Shown one piece after another: positions 26,349-34,817 of a stretch of 57,372 bases of DNA (position 1 is the stretch's first letter; every line of letters starts with the position of its first letter). The stretch covers positions 1 to 57,372 of the forward strand of contig CAIVAU010000245.1 in NCBI GenBank assembly GCA_903903925.1, read 5' to 3'. The position numbers and the translations under genes were made by a program. Origin of the DNA: an uncultured cyanobacterium. Lineage in GTDB: Bacteria > Cyanobacteriota > Cyanobacteriia > Cyanobacteriales > Nostocaceae. Below the pieces are notes generated by a model that was given only the letters and a program-made list of their open reading frames with translations, made no database searches and was not told where the DNA came from.

Positions 26349-28199
26349 ATGACGAAAAAGTTCAAACAATTGAAATCCTTTCAACGTGCTCCCAATGCAC
26401 CAAAGCTGCCATCAACTCCCTTTAGGTTCATTTGCTATTTCGTTAACCAGTTCCGCTGGTGGTATGTGCTGATGGTGCTCATAGAGGTAGTACATGCAAC
26501 TTGTGGTATTATGTTGCCTTACGCTGTGGGCGAAATCATCCGGAGTGTGACGCGATCTACGGGGGACAGCAAGCACATTTTTGATGCCGTGAGACAACCC
26601 CTGATGCTGTTCACCGCCTTGAGTGTGGGTGAAGTAATATTTGGGCGATCGGTTGGACTCTTGCAAACTATCCTCCATCCGATCCATCGGCAGCACATTG
26701 TCCGAGCTCTATATGCTTACTTGCAGCAGCATTCCCATCGCTACCTGAGCAGTAGTTTTGCTGGGGCATTGGCACATCGTATTAGCGAAACCTCTCTGGG
26801 TGTGACTCAGACGATGCAAATGCTGATTACTGAATTTATGCCAGTGATTGTCGTGTATACTGTCGCTGTCATGTTACTGTATCACGCCTATCCTCCCTTG
26901 GCTACGCTTGTGGGTGTATGGGCAGTTCTCTTCATCAGTATTTCGTTCTGGCTGGCAACTCGTTGCCGAATTTACTCCCGCAAAGCCGCAGCCGCAAGAA
27001 GTGAGACAACTGGGATCATCGTAGATACAGTCACAAATCTCACCAGTAGCCGATTGTTTGCTCGTTTAGGTTTTGAACAAGGCTATTTGAATGAGCAATT
27101 AAGGCGCGAACTCAAAGAGGTGAGAAAGTCCAACTGGTACTCGGAGCGAATCCGCTGGTTTCAGTTTATCTCAGCAGGCGTTCTGAAAATCAGCACTCTG
27201 TATTACTCGCTCTCCCTGTGGAGTCAAGGAAAGATCGCGGCTGCTGACTTCGTGGTAGCAACCAGTCTGTCGCTGTTGATTATTAGTGAAGCCCGCAATT
27301 TAAGTAAACGCCTTCTAGAATTCTTTGAACACATCGGCAATGTTGCTAATGGTGTCTTTACCATTGTTCAACCCCACGAGTTGATTGATCCCGATCAGGC
27401 GATCGCCCACTCAATCACTCAGGGTCGCATTGAGTTTCGGCGAGTAAATTTCAACTACTCATCTGAGAAAAAAGTATTCCACAACTTTTGTGTCACCATC
27501 GAACCAGGACAGCGTGTCGGACTCGTGGGCTTCTCCGGCTCCGGCAAATCTACTTTTGTCAATTTGATTTTGCGTCTGTTCGACCCCCAAGGTGGACAGA
27601 TTCTCATTGATGGAGTCGATATTCGAGATATGACTCAGGATACGCTCCACTCCCAGATCAGCTTGATTCCCCAAGATCCATCTCTGTTCCATCGTACGTT
27701 ACTGGAAAATATTCGTTACGGGCGACTGGAAGCCAGCGATGAGGAAGTGATAGAAGCAGCACGTAAGGCTTACGCTCACGATTTTATCGCTGTGATGAGT
27801 GAGGGGTATCATTCTCTGGTGGGCGAACGCGGTGTGAAACTATCTGGTGGGCAAAGACAACGCATTGCGATCGCACGGGTGATCCTCAAAGACGCACCAA
27901 TCCTGATATTAGATGAAGCCACCTCTAGTCTCGACTCCATCACCGAAAAAGCGATCCAAGATACTCTAGATTTCGCGATGCATGGCAAAACGGTGATTGT
28001 CATAGCTCATCGCTTGTCCACTATCGCCCATTTAGACCGCATTTTAGTGTTCGACCAAGGTCGCATTGTTGAAGATGGTACCCACACCAAACTGCTGGCA
28101 CGCGGTGGTGCGTACTACAGGTTATGGAAAATGCAGGCAGGTGGATTTCGACCTGTGGAAGCCAGCAATAATCATCTATCCGACCTGCAAATAGGATAG
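26349..28199 (+). CDS. ABC transporter, fused permease/ATPase half-transporter
   Basis: About 616 residues of exporter type. The N-terminal part holds six membrane spans, and the C-terminal nucleotide-binding domain carries GFSGSGKST (Walker A), LSGGQRQRIAIARVIL (signature) and ILILDEATSSLD (Walker B), then AHRLS. This is the MsbA/McjD/Lmr-like architecture and probably works as a homodimer. It is an exporter, not the importer expected for the binding proteins. ATG 26349 is preferred because the 19 residues upstream (from GTG 26292) come from a repeat-like GGAGCAGGGA stretch. It could remove a toxic by-product of the pathway. Confidence 0.88.
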   Translation: MTKKFKQLKSFQRAPNAPKLPSTPFRFICYFVNQFRWWYVLMVLIEVVHATCGIMLPYAVGEIIRSVTRSTGDSKHIFDAVRQPLMLFTALSVGEVIFGRSVGLLQTILHPIHRQHIVRALYAYLQQHSHRYLSSSFAGALAHRISETSLGVTQTMQMLITEFMPVIVVYTVAVMLLYHAYPPLATLVGVWAVLFISISFWLATRCRIYSRKAAAARSETTGIIVDTVTNLTSSRLFARLGFEQGYLNEQLRRELKEVRKSNWYSERIRWFQFISAGVLKISTLYYSLSLWSQGKIAAADFVVATSLSLLIISEARNLSKRLLEFFEHIGNVANGVFTIVQPHELIDPDQAIAHSITQGRIEFRRVNFNYSSEKKVFHNFCVTIEPGQRVGLVGFSGSGKSTFVNLILRLFDPQGGQILIDGVDIRDMTQDTLHSQISLIPQDPSLFHRTLLENIRYGRLEASDEEVIEAARKAYAHDFIAVMSEGYHSLVGERGVKLSGGQRQRIAIARVILKDAPILILDEATSSLDSITEKAIQDTLDFAMHGKTVIVIAHRLSTIAHLDRILVFDQGRIVEDGTHTKLLARGGAYYRLWKMQAGGFRPVEASNNHLSDLQIG

Positions 28200-28260
28200 T
28201 TTGACAAAAAAATTCAAAATTCAAAAATGGAGAACTACGTTGTTGAAGGAGGACAAGGAA

Positions 28261-29913
28261 TTGCTCACAGCCTATAGCGAAAATGAACTACAGTTAACTG
28301 CTGACGTGTTGGTAATTGGTGGTGGTCCTGCCGCCGCATGGGCAGCATGGGCAGCCGCGTCCCAAGGTGTCAAAGTGATCGTTGTGGATAAAGGTTTTCT
28401 GGGTACGAGCGGTGCAGCTGCTGCCAGTGGCAATGGAATCATGGCTCCAACTCGTGAGAATTGGGACAAGGTTTTATGGGAGCGTTATCGCTTAGGAAAA
28501 AACCTAGCTAACTTACGTTGGATCGAGCGTGTGATCGAAAAGACTTGGCTCAGTTTGCCTCTAGTGGAAGATTGGGGCTATCGTTTCCCCAAAGAAAATG
28601 GGGAATCTGTGCGCCAAAGTTATTATGGGCCTGAATATATGCGGGTACTGCGCAAAAACCTCTTGCGTGTCGGTGTTCAGATTCTTGACCAAAGTCCGGC
28701 TCTAGAGCTTTTATTGGCTGATGATGGCTCAGTCGCTGGAGCAAGAGGTGTGCAGCGGCAAAATCATCGTACCTATACTGTTCGCGCTGGTGCGGTAGTC
28801 ATGGCGAATGGCGGTTGTGCATTCTTGAGTAAAGCGTTAGGTTGCAATACCAATACAGGTGATGGGCTGCTGATGGCAGTGGAAGCTGGCGGCGAACTCT
28901 CAAGTATGGAAGCTTCTAATCACTATGCGATCTCGACTGCTTTCAATGCTACCGTGACACGGGGTGTTCCCTTTGGCTGGGCTAGTTACACTGATGAAGC
29001 TGGTAATGATCTTGGTGGTTATATCGATGGTCGTCGTGATCCATCTTTCCTTCCCAATGCCCTCCTCAAAGGCTCCGTTTATGCCCGTTTGGATCGAGCC
29101 ACACCTGAAGTCAAGGCTGTGATTGAAAAGTCTCATTTCATCTCTTTTTTACCTTATACAAAAGCTGGCATTGATCCCTATGCAGAACGAGTGCCTGTCA
29201 CACTGATTTTAGAAGGTACAGTCCGTGGTACAGGTGGAATTCGGATTGTGAATGATAGTTGCGGTACGAAGGTTCCTGGACTCTACGCCGCCGGTGATGC
29301 AGCATCGCGGGAGTTTTTAGCTGGTTTAGCTTCTGGAGGTGGTGGGCCCAATGCCGCTTGGGCAATTTCGACAGGGCAATGGGCAGGAGTTGGAGCAGCT
29401 GATTTTGCCAAGAGTTTGGGCATGAGTGCCCATGAACGGGTTGTGCATCCTGCTGGTCAAGTGGGAATGCGATCGCATTCCTCTACTTCCGAAACATTCG
29501 ATAGTGAGGCGATAGTGCGCGGTGTCCAAGGAGAAATGTTCCCGTTAGAGAAGAATTACTTGCGCTGTGAGCAGGGACTTTTGGATTCCCTCGCCAAATT
29601 GGAAACGTTGTGGGAGCAGGTACAAGCAAACCCGAAACAAGATACAGTGCGCGATGTAGAATTTTCTCGTCGAGCGGCTGCTCTCACGGCTGTGGCGCGA
29701 TGGGCATATTTCAGCGCTTTACATCGCACAGAAAGCCGTAGCGAACATATTCGCGTGGACTATCCTCAAACCGATCCAAATCAGCGTTATTATCAAGCCA
29801 CAGGCGGCTTAGATCGTCTATGGGTGAGGCGTGATTGGATCAAGGATGCGATGTCTACACCACCAGTCTTAACGACTCAAACCATACCCTCTTTATCAAA
29901 ATCAAACTTGTAG
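28261..29913 (+). CDS. AprA/fumarate-reductase-like FAD flavoprotein, copy 2
   Basis: About 550 residues, a paralogue of the gene at 20214 over its whole length. The shared landmarks are VIGGGPAAAWAAWAAASQG, GPEYMRVLRKNL, NGGCAFLSKALGCN, EGTVRGTGGIRI and a GLYAAGDAAS segment. The substrate-facing region between them differs more, so the two copies probably act on different substrates. I choose the TTG at 28261, since AAGGAGGA lies eight bases upstream. The longer frame from a TTG at 28201 begins in an AT-rich repeat. The gene is only 60 bases from the ABC transporter stop and followed by its own ferredoxin. Confidence 0.8.
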   Translation: MLTAYSENELQLTADVLVIGGGPAAAWAAWAAASQGVKVIVVDKGFLGTSGAAAASGNGIMAPTRENWDKVLWERYRLGKNLANLRWIERVIEKTWLSLPLVEDWGYRFPKENGESVRQSYYGPEYMRVLRKNLLRVGVQILDQSPALELLLADDGSVAGARGVQRQNHRTYTVRAGAVVMANGGCAFLSKALGCNTNTGDGLLMAVEAGGELSSMEASNHYAISTAFNATVTRGVPFGWASYTDEAGNDLGGYIDGRRDPSFLPNALLKGSVYARLDRATPEVKAVIEKSHFISFLPYTKAGIDPYAERVPVTLILEGTVRGTGGIRIVNDSCGTKVPGLYAAGDAASREFLAGLASGGGGPNAAWAISTGQWAGVGAADFAKSLGMSAHERVVHPAGQVGMRSHSSTSETFDSEAIVRGVQGEMFPLEKNYLRCEQGLLDSLAKLETLWEQVQANPKQDTVRDVEFSRRAAALTAVARWAYFSALHRTESRSEHIRVDYPQTDPNQRYYQATGGLDRLWVRRDWIKDAMSTPPVLTTQTIPSLSKSNL

Positions 29914-29926
29914 CGGGAGCAATATC

Positions 29927-30268
29927 ATGATCGAGCTTGTCAGCCATAAACTCTGTATCAATTGCAATCTGTGCGTCCAAGTTTGTCCTACCAATGTCTT
30001 TGATTCTGTACCCGACCAACCACCTGTCATTGCCCGACAGGAAGACTGTCAAACTTGTTTCATGTGTGAGGCATATTGTCCGGCAGATGCGCTCTATGTT
30101 GCGCCCCAATCTCATACCAATGTTGCAGTCAATGAGGATGATTTAATTGAAAGTGGCATCATGGGCGAATATCGTCGCATCTTGGGTTGGGGATATGGCA
30201 GAAAAAACAATAGTGAATTGGATACTGCTCATAAACTGCGTCAACTACCGCGTCCCTATCAAAGTTAA
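29927..30268 (+). CDS. Two-[4Fe-4S] ferredoxin, AprB-like partner, copy 2
   Basis: A 113-residue protein. The cysteines fall at 10, 13, 16, 20 and 41, 44, 47, 51, exactly as in copy 1. The two proteins share runs such as CQTCFMCE and the tail pattern ESGIMGEYRRILGWGYGR. It begins 13 bases after the flavoprotein stop. It is the expected electron carrier of the second complex. The last 25 residues differ from copy 1. Confidence 0.85.
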   Translation: MIELVSHKLCINCNLCVQVCPTNVFDSVPDQPPVIARQEDCQTCFMCEAYCPADALYVAPQSHTNVAVNEDDLIESGIMGEYRRILGWGYGRKNNSELDTAHKLRQLPRPYQS

Positions 30269-30301
30269 GTTGTCTAGATTAATTAACTAAAAAGTCAACA
30301 T

Positions 30302-31123
30302 ATGACCGAACTGAAAACACTTCCTAACTACGACCCAACGTTATTTGAGGGTGCTGCTGAGAACTATGCTCAGTATAGAACTAAATATCCACCTGCTGTA
30401 TTTGAGAAACTCACCGAAATATTTGATCTCAATGGTCAGGGACGACTGCTTGATTTGGGTACTGGACCAGGTTTAATTGCAATTCCTCTGGGAAGCAAAT
30501 TTCAGGAAGTTGTTGCTATTGATCCCGATCCAGACATGCTCAAGGAAGCGCAACGTCAAGCAGCAGCAGTAGGAGCAAATAATATTACTTGGCTAGAGCA
30601 AGGAGCAGAACTGATTAACCCTAGTTTAGGGGTATTTAAATTAGCTACCATTGGTAGAGCCTTCCACTGGATGGAACGCACAGTTGTACTGGAACGTCTT
30701 TATGAGTTGCTTGCGGATGATGGTGCGATCGCACTGCTGAACACTGGTGATAACCCTTGGCAAAGTTCTCTCCCCTGGAAACAAGCTGCTGTTGGAGTGG
30801 TGAAAAAATGGTTAGGTGATGAGCGACGAACTGGACAAAGAGGACAAGGGACTCGTAAACCAGTTGATCCTCCCCACGAAGTGGTAATTGCTAATTCCCG
30901 TTTTGCTCGCCAGCAAATATATGAAGTGTCATTCATAAAATCCTGGACAGTTTCTAGCTATCTTGGCTATCTATACACTACAGCATTCTCTCTCAAAATT
31001 TTCTACGGAGATAACGCCGAAGCATTTGAAGCAGATTTAAAAGAAGCATTACTCGCTGTTGAGCCTTCTGGAAACTTTACAGAAGAACTCAAAGCCACAA
31101 TTCATGTAATTTGGAAGTCTTAG
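30302..31123 (+). CDS. SAM-dependent class I methyltransferase
   Basis: A 273-residue protein with the SAM-binding motif RLLDLGTGPGLIAIPL near residues 45-60, an acidic VVAIDPDPDML loop, and the later RAFHWMERTVVLERLYELL segment typical of the Methyltransf_11 group. The C-terminal 100 residues lack a known domain. It follows the copy 2 ferredoxin by 33 bases and is probably in the same transcript, inserted between ferredoxin and binding-protein genes compared with copy 1. It may methylate an intermediate or a thiol; the substrate is unknown. Confidence 0.82.
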   Translation: MTELKTLPNYDPTLFEGAAENYAQYRTKYPPAVFEKLTEIFDLNGQGRLLDLGTGPGLIAIPLGSKFQEVVAIDPDPDMLKEAQRQAAAVGANNITWLEQGAELINPSLGVFKLATIGRAFHWMERTVVLERLYELLADDGAIALLNTGDNPWQSSLPWKQAAVGVVKKWLGDERRTGQRGQGTRKPVDPPHEVVIANSRFARQQIYEVSFIKSWTVSSYLGYLYTTAFSLKIFYGDNAEAFEADLKEALLAVEPSGNFTEELKATIHVIWKS

Positions 31124-31153
31124 TTTGAAGGGAATTGTGACCATCCAGTTTAA

Positions 31154-31996
31154 TTGAATAATCTTTGCCATGACGGAAGACCAGCAGGTGAAACACCACC
31201 CATTTTTGCCCAGGCTGCCGGAACCAATCTGGTTTATGTGGTTAACACCCCTCCAGGTACTGGAGAAGGTTTAGCAATTATTGTGCCAAAGGATTCTCCC
31301 ATCAAAACATTGGCAGATCTTAAAGGTAAAAAAGTTGCCTATTCTCGAGGAACAAATCAGACCTTTTTTGTCGTGAAAGCGTTGGAAGAGGTAGGACTGA
31401 CAATTAATGATGTTAATTCCGTGAATTTGACTGTTGCGGATGGACGGGCTGCATTCCTGAGTAGGACAGTTGATGCCTTCGCAGAAATTGACCCTAATCT
31501 GATCAAACTCCAACGGGAAGGCAGTATCCGCATCTTGCGAAACGCGCAAGGAATTAATACACCGGGAGGTTATTACCTAGCTTCACGGGATTTTGCAACT
31601 CATAACGCTGTTCTTCTGAAAGCAATTTTGGAGGAGTACTACGAGGTTGGGCAATGGGCAAACAAAAACAGGCGAGCAGCAGCAGAAATCCTCGCACCAA
31701 AGGTCAAGACTGATGTAGATACGATGGAGTTGGCGTTGACGAGAAGAAAGTATGACATCAAACCCATCACTGAAAAGGTGATTAGTGAGCAACAAAAGGT
31801 TGCAGATCTTCTGTATCAACTGAAAATTGTGCCAAAACCAGTCGATATTCGAGCAGCAGTCCTAACTTCCCAGCAGTATGCAGCGATCACTCCAGATGCT
31901 GTCCTAAAGAACTCAGGAGTCACGAGTCAGGAGTCAGAATTGTTAAAGAATTGGGAGATAACAAGAGCCGTTGTGAGATCTGAAGACAGATACTAA
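31154..31996 (+). pseudogene. N-terminally truncated sulfonate-type binding protein
   Basis: About 280 residues of an SsuA-like protein without a signal peptide. The first conserved stretch, GETPPIFAQAAGTNLVYV, normally occurs about 90 residues in, so the first lobe is partly missing. Conserved later segments are PKDSPIKTLADLKGKKVAYS, DAFAEIDPNLIKL and a C-terminal helical region. The only start is a TTG without a ribosome binding site. The C-terminal KNSGVTSQESE segment comes from a GAGTCAG repeat array. The protein could not be exported as read, so I call it a decayed paralogue of this transporter family. Confidence 0.75.
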
Positions 31997-32063
31997 ACCC
32001 TTATAAGTGAAGACTTCTGACTCCTGCCTTCTGACAAAATTGCTATACAGCAGATAAATACTC

Positions 32064-32099
32064 TTGTAAATCTATCGATTTAGTGTATAATAGATTTAT
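32064..32099 (+). promoter_or_regulatory. Promoter-like site of the TauD-like gene
   Basis: TTGTAA (32064-32069) and TATAAT (32086-32091) are separated by 16 bases, a good sigma-70-type promoter. GTGTATAATAGATTTAT (32083-32099) differs in one base from the amidohydrolase promoter word. It lies about 200 bases before the start codon, with a MITE between the two. Confidence 0.6.
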
Positions 32100-32155
32100 T
32101 CCTTTGAAATGTTGCTATCAAATACAAGCGACATCCCAAAGCAAACAGACAAATG

Positions 32156-32269
32156 TGAATACCACCCCAATACTGCTCGGTTAAGCCCTTTTCGGTCATC
32201 ATAGACAACGATATTTCAAGGGTTTCAGGCTACTTTATTTCCTTAACCGAGCAGTATTGAATACCACCC
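32156..32269. mobile_element. MITE-like insertion with target-site duplication
   Basis: TGAATACCACCC occurs at 32156-32167 and again at 32258-32269, flanking about 90 bases whose ends are inverted repeats: AATACTGCTCGGTTAAG (32169-32185) and CTTAACCGAGCAGTATT (32242-32258). The inner sequence codes for nothing. The 11-12 base duplication length fits IS4-type transposition. The element lies between the promoter and the ribosome binding site of the TauD-like gene and lengthens its leader. Confidence 0.8.
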
Positions 32270-32295
32270 GACATATCAAATTCAGGAGAATCTAC

Positions 32296-33258
32296 ATGGG
32301 CTACAAGCATATTGAAGTCAAACAGGTAGCTGGTTTCATCGGTGCTGAAATTAGTGGCGTAGACCTGTCCCATCCTCTGAATGATGATCAAGTTAAAGAG
32401 ATTCGTAAAGCGCTATTGAAGTGGAAAGTTGTATTCTTTCGTGGTCAAAATATTGATCATGCTGCACAAGTTGAGTTCACATCTCGTTTTGGCGAGGTGA
32501 CTTTTGCACATCCACTCGGAGAGCCCGAACCAGTTGCAGGATTTCCGCAGATTAAACCCGTAGACCGTAAGCTTTATGAGAAGCAATATGGTTTTCGCAC
32601 TGGAGGTCCTTGGCACACAGACGTAACAGCGGCTATCAACCCACCAGCCGCATCAATTTTACGTGCGGTTAATGTTCCTAGCTTTGGTGGAGATACCCAA
32701 TGGAGTAATCTCGTTGCAGCTTACGAAGGTTTGTCAGCACCCGTGCGAGCACTAGCAGATACATTGAAGGCTGAACATCGCTTCAATGGCGGCGGGTATC
32801 AGCCTCGGAACGGCAAATTTGCTGAGCGCATTGCTGTCAATCCACTAGTTTCAATCCACCCAGTTGTAAGGGTTCATCCTGAGACTGGTGAACGAGCATT
32901 ATTCGTTAACCCTGGCTTCACCTCGCACATTGTTGGTGTGTCATCACAAGAGAGTAAGCTGCTGCTGGAGTTGTTCTTCAACCAAATCACCAAGCCTGCT
33001 TACACCACCCGTTTCCGATGGAACAACGGTGATATTGCCTTCTGGGACAACCGCGCCACCGTCCATTTGGCTCCTCAAGATTTGGATCATTTGGATGTTG
33101 AGCGTCTTCTCTATCGCACCACCATCACAGGTGATATTCCAGTTGGGGTCGATGGTTTCCGTTCAGAAGTGGTTCAAGGTGAGGTATTCAACGCAGAGTT
33201 ACCAACCGTCTTCAAGCAGAAAGCTGAGTTGAAGGAAGCGCAACCAGCGATTTCATAA
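32296..33258 (+). CDS. TauD/TfdA-family Fe(II)/2-oxoglutarate dioxygenase
   Basis: About 320 residues. The iron-binding triad is visible: GGPWHTDVTA supplies His and Asp, RATVHLAPQD the distal His, and LLYRTTITG the Arg that holds 2-oxoglutarate. The N-terminal VAGFIGAEISGVDLSHPL is the family opening. TauD and its relatives oxygenate sulfonates and alkyl sulfates to free sulfite or sulfate. ATG 32296 is supported by AGGAG seven bases upstream; the longer TTG start at 32257 lies inside the MITE end. It stands alone in its transcript, with a promoter like that of the amidohydrolase gene. Confidence 0.9.
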   Translation: MGYKHIEVKQVAGFIGAEISGVDLSHPLNDDQVKEIRKALLKWKVVFFRGQNIDHAAQVEFTSRFGEVTFAHPLGEPEPVAGFPQIKPVDRKLYEKQYGFRTGGPWHTDVTAAINPPAASILRAVNVPSFGGDTQWSNLVAAYEGLSAPVRALADTLKAEHRFNGGGYQPRNGKFAERIAVNPLVSIHPVVRVHPETGERALFVNPGFTSHIVGVSSQESKLLLELFFNQITKPAYTTRFRWNNGDIAFWDNRATVHLAPQDLDHLDVERLLYRTTITGDIPVGVDGFRSEVVQGEVFNAELPTVFKQKAELKEAQPAIS

Positions 33259-33635
33259 TCAATCAAAGTTAATTTACAGCAATTTTCACCTAAATGAACC
33301 ACACCGTTTGTAAGGGCGCAATGCCTTGCACCCCTACGAATGTGGTCTAGTTACCTGAAAATTGCTGTAAATGCAATACCCATGAATGGAGAGCGCTTGT
33401 CTCTCTCAAACGCTTTCAATGACTTGATTGTGGGTATTTTAACCGAATTGTAGGCGATCAGCTTTGCTCTCTCTCATCTAACGACCAACAACTAACAACC
33501 AACAATCACGAGTATTCGGTTTTAACATTCTCGTTGGTGGCTTTTTCTCTGCCAAGCGTTGCGAATCGGCGGGGTAGAACCGCTTAAATAAACGGAGCTT
33601 GGTGCGTCATAATAGGAGAAGTACACTAGTAGTTT
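33259..33635. repeat. Intergenic region with REP-like hairpin copy 2
   Basis: GTAAGGGCGCAA (33310-33321) pairs with TTGCACCCCTAC (33326-33337), the same repeat as at 1386-1415. At 33483-33510 lie AACAACC/ACTAACA heptamer units. I see no gene; a possible promoter for xisH lies within the last 80 bases. Confidence 0.6.
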
Positions 33636-34052
33636 ATGCCAACTAAGGATGTTTATCATCATCAAGCTAAAAATGCCCTCATTAAAGCTGGTTGGACAAT
33701 TACCTATGACACTTATCAAATCAAGTTCAGGGAAATCAAGCTCTACGCTGATCTTGCTGCAAAGTCAATGTTCGCGGCGGAACGGGACCAACAGCAAATC
33801 ATTGTTGAGGTCAAAAGTTTTCTAGGAGCTTCACGAGTTCGGGATTTTGAGGCGGCGTTGGGTCAATATATCCTCTACAGGCTATACCTATTGCAAATAT
33901 TTCCTGAAGCAGTCTTATATATGGCAATAAATGATGCAGTCTATCGAAGTTTCTTTCTCAAAAGTGCGATTCAATTTGCAGTAACTGAGTTGGGTATAAA
34001 GCTGATTGTTTTTAATGTAGAGCAAGAGGTGATTGTGCAATGGATCAGTTAA
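33636..34052 (+). CDS. xisH: XisH-family protein, PD-(D/E)XK-like
   Basis: A 138-residue protein typical of XisH, known from the fdxN excision element of Anabaena, where it controls the XisF recombinase. It begins MPTKDVYHHQAKNALIKAGW. Asp39 together with Glu58-x-Lys60 (IIVEVKSFLG) makes a PD-(D/E)XK-type active-site pattern, so it may be a nuclease. The gene overlaps xisI by 13 bases. No fdxN element, XisF or nif gene is nearby; many cyanobacteria carry orphan xisH/xisI pairs. Confidence 0.9.
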   Translation: MPTKDVYHHQAKNALIKAGWTITYDTYQIKFREIKLYADLAAKSMFAAERDQQQIIVEVKSFLGASRVRDFEAALGQYILYRLYLLQIFPEAVLYMAINDAVYRSFFLKSAIQFAVTELGIKLIVFNVEQEVIVQWIS

Positions 34053-34381
34053 ATACTTATCGAATCATTATCAAGAAAGTGCTCACTCGTTACTATGAGC
34101 TTGATCTGGAGCAACCAATTGCTGGTATTGAGCCGATTTTAGCCTTTGACGAGGTTCAGGATCACTACTTTTGGGCACAGGTAGGCTGGAACCAGGCGGG
34201 GAGAACCTGTAGCACTACGGTTTATATGCGGATTAAGGATGGCAAGGTTTGGGTAGAGGAGGATTTAACGGAGGATGGAATAACGCAGGATCTGCTGGAG
34301 GCAGGGATTCCAAAGCATGATATCGTTTTGGGATTTCAGCATCCTCGGGAGCGTACTCTGACTGATTTTGCGGTTGTTTAG
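34040..34381 (+). CDS. xisI: XisI-family protein
   Basis: A 113-residue protein, the standard XisI size, with the family start MDQLNTYRIIIKKVLTRYYE and the conserved end LLEAGIPKHDIVLGFQHP. The 13-base overlap with xisH shows translational coupling. The pair behaves like a two-component module, and XisI may be the partner or inhibitor of XisH. That reading is an inference. Confidence 0.9.
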   Translation: MDQLNTYRIIIKKVLTRYYELDLEQPIAGIEPILAFDEVQDHYFWAQVGWNQAGRTCSTTVYMRIKDGKVWVEEDLTEDGITQDLLEAGIPKHDIVLGFQHPRERTLTDFAVV

Positions 34382-34577
34382 CATGGCTTAAGATACTTCG
34401 ACATCAAAGCTTTTGCAGCAGCAAAAGTAAATTTAATCGTGGGTTCGCCTGTCATTCTCAACTCCAAAGTTCCGTAATATACGCGGTAACAAACTACACT
34501 TTCAGATTCTACAATTCCGCATCAGAATTAATTTAATTAAAATTAACAAATTATTGTCAACAGAATGACGGAGGAGT

Positions 34578-34781
34578 ATGATGCAGCCTGAATATGATTT
34601 TTCGGGAGCGGAGCGAGGTAAGTTTTACCGCGAGGATGTGACGTTTAAGGTGCCTATCTATTTGGCTGATGAGGTGGTGGAATTTTTTGCCAAGCGAGCG
34701 GAAGCAAAGGGGGTTGAGTTGAGTGACTTGCTAAATGACGTCCTGAAGCAGGATATAGTATTGCTTGAGAAAATGCAGTAG
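34578..34781 (+). CDS. Small RHH-like protein, possible antitoxin
   Basis: A 67-residue protein with strand-helix-helix character: DVTFKVPIYLADEVVEFFAK, then AEAKGVELSDLLNDVLKQDI. Many cyanobacteria carry small proteins of this kind next to toxin genes, but no toxin gene is seen downstream. GGAGGAG immediately precedes a double ATG (34578 and 34581). It could act with xisH/xisI about 200 bases upstream or alone. Confidence 0.5.
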   Translation: MMQPEYDFSGAERGKFYREDVTFKVPIYLADEVVEFFAKRAEAKGVELSDLLNDVLKQDIVLLEKMQ

Positions 34782-34817
34782 GGAAATACCCAGAAATTTG
34801 TGGTGTATGGGCAGTTG

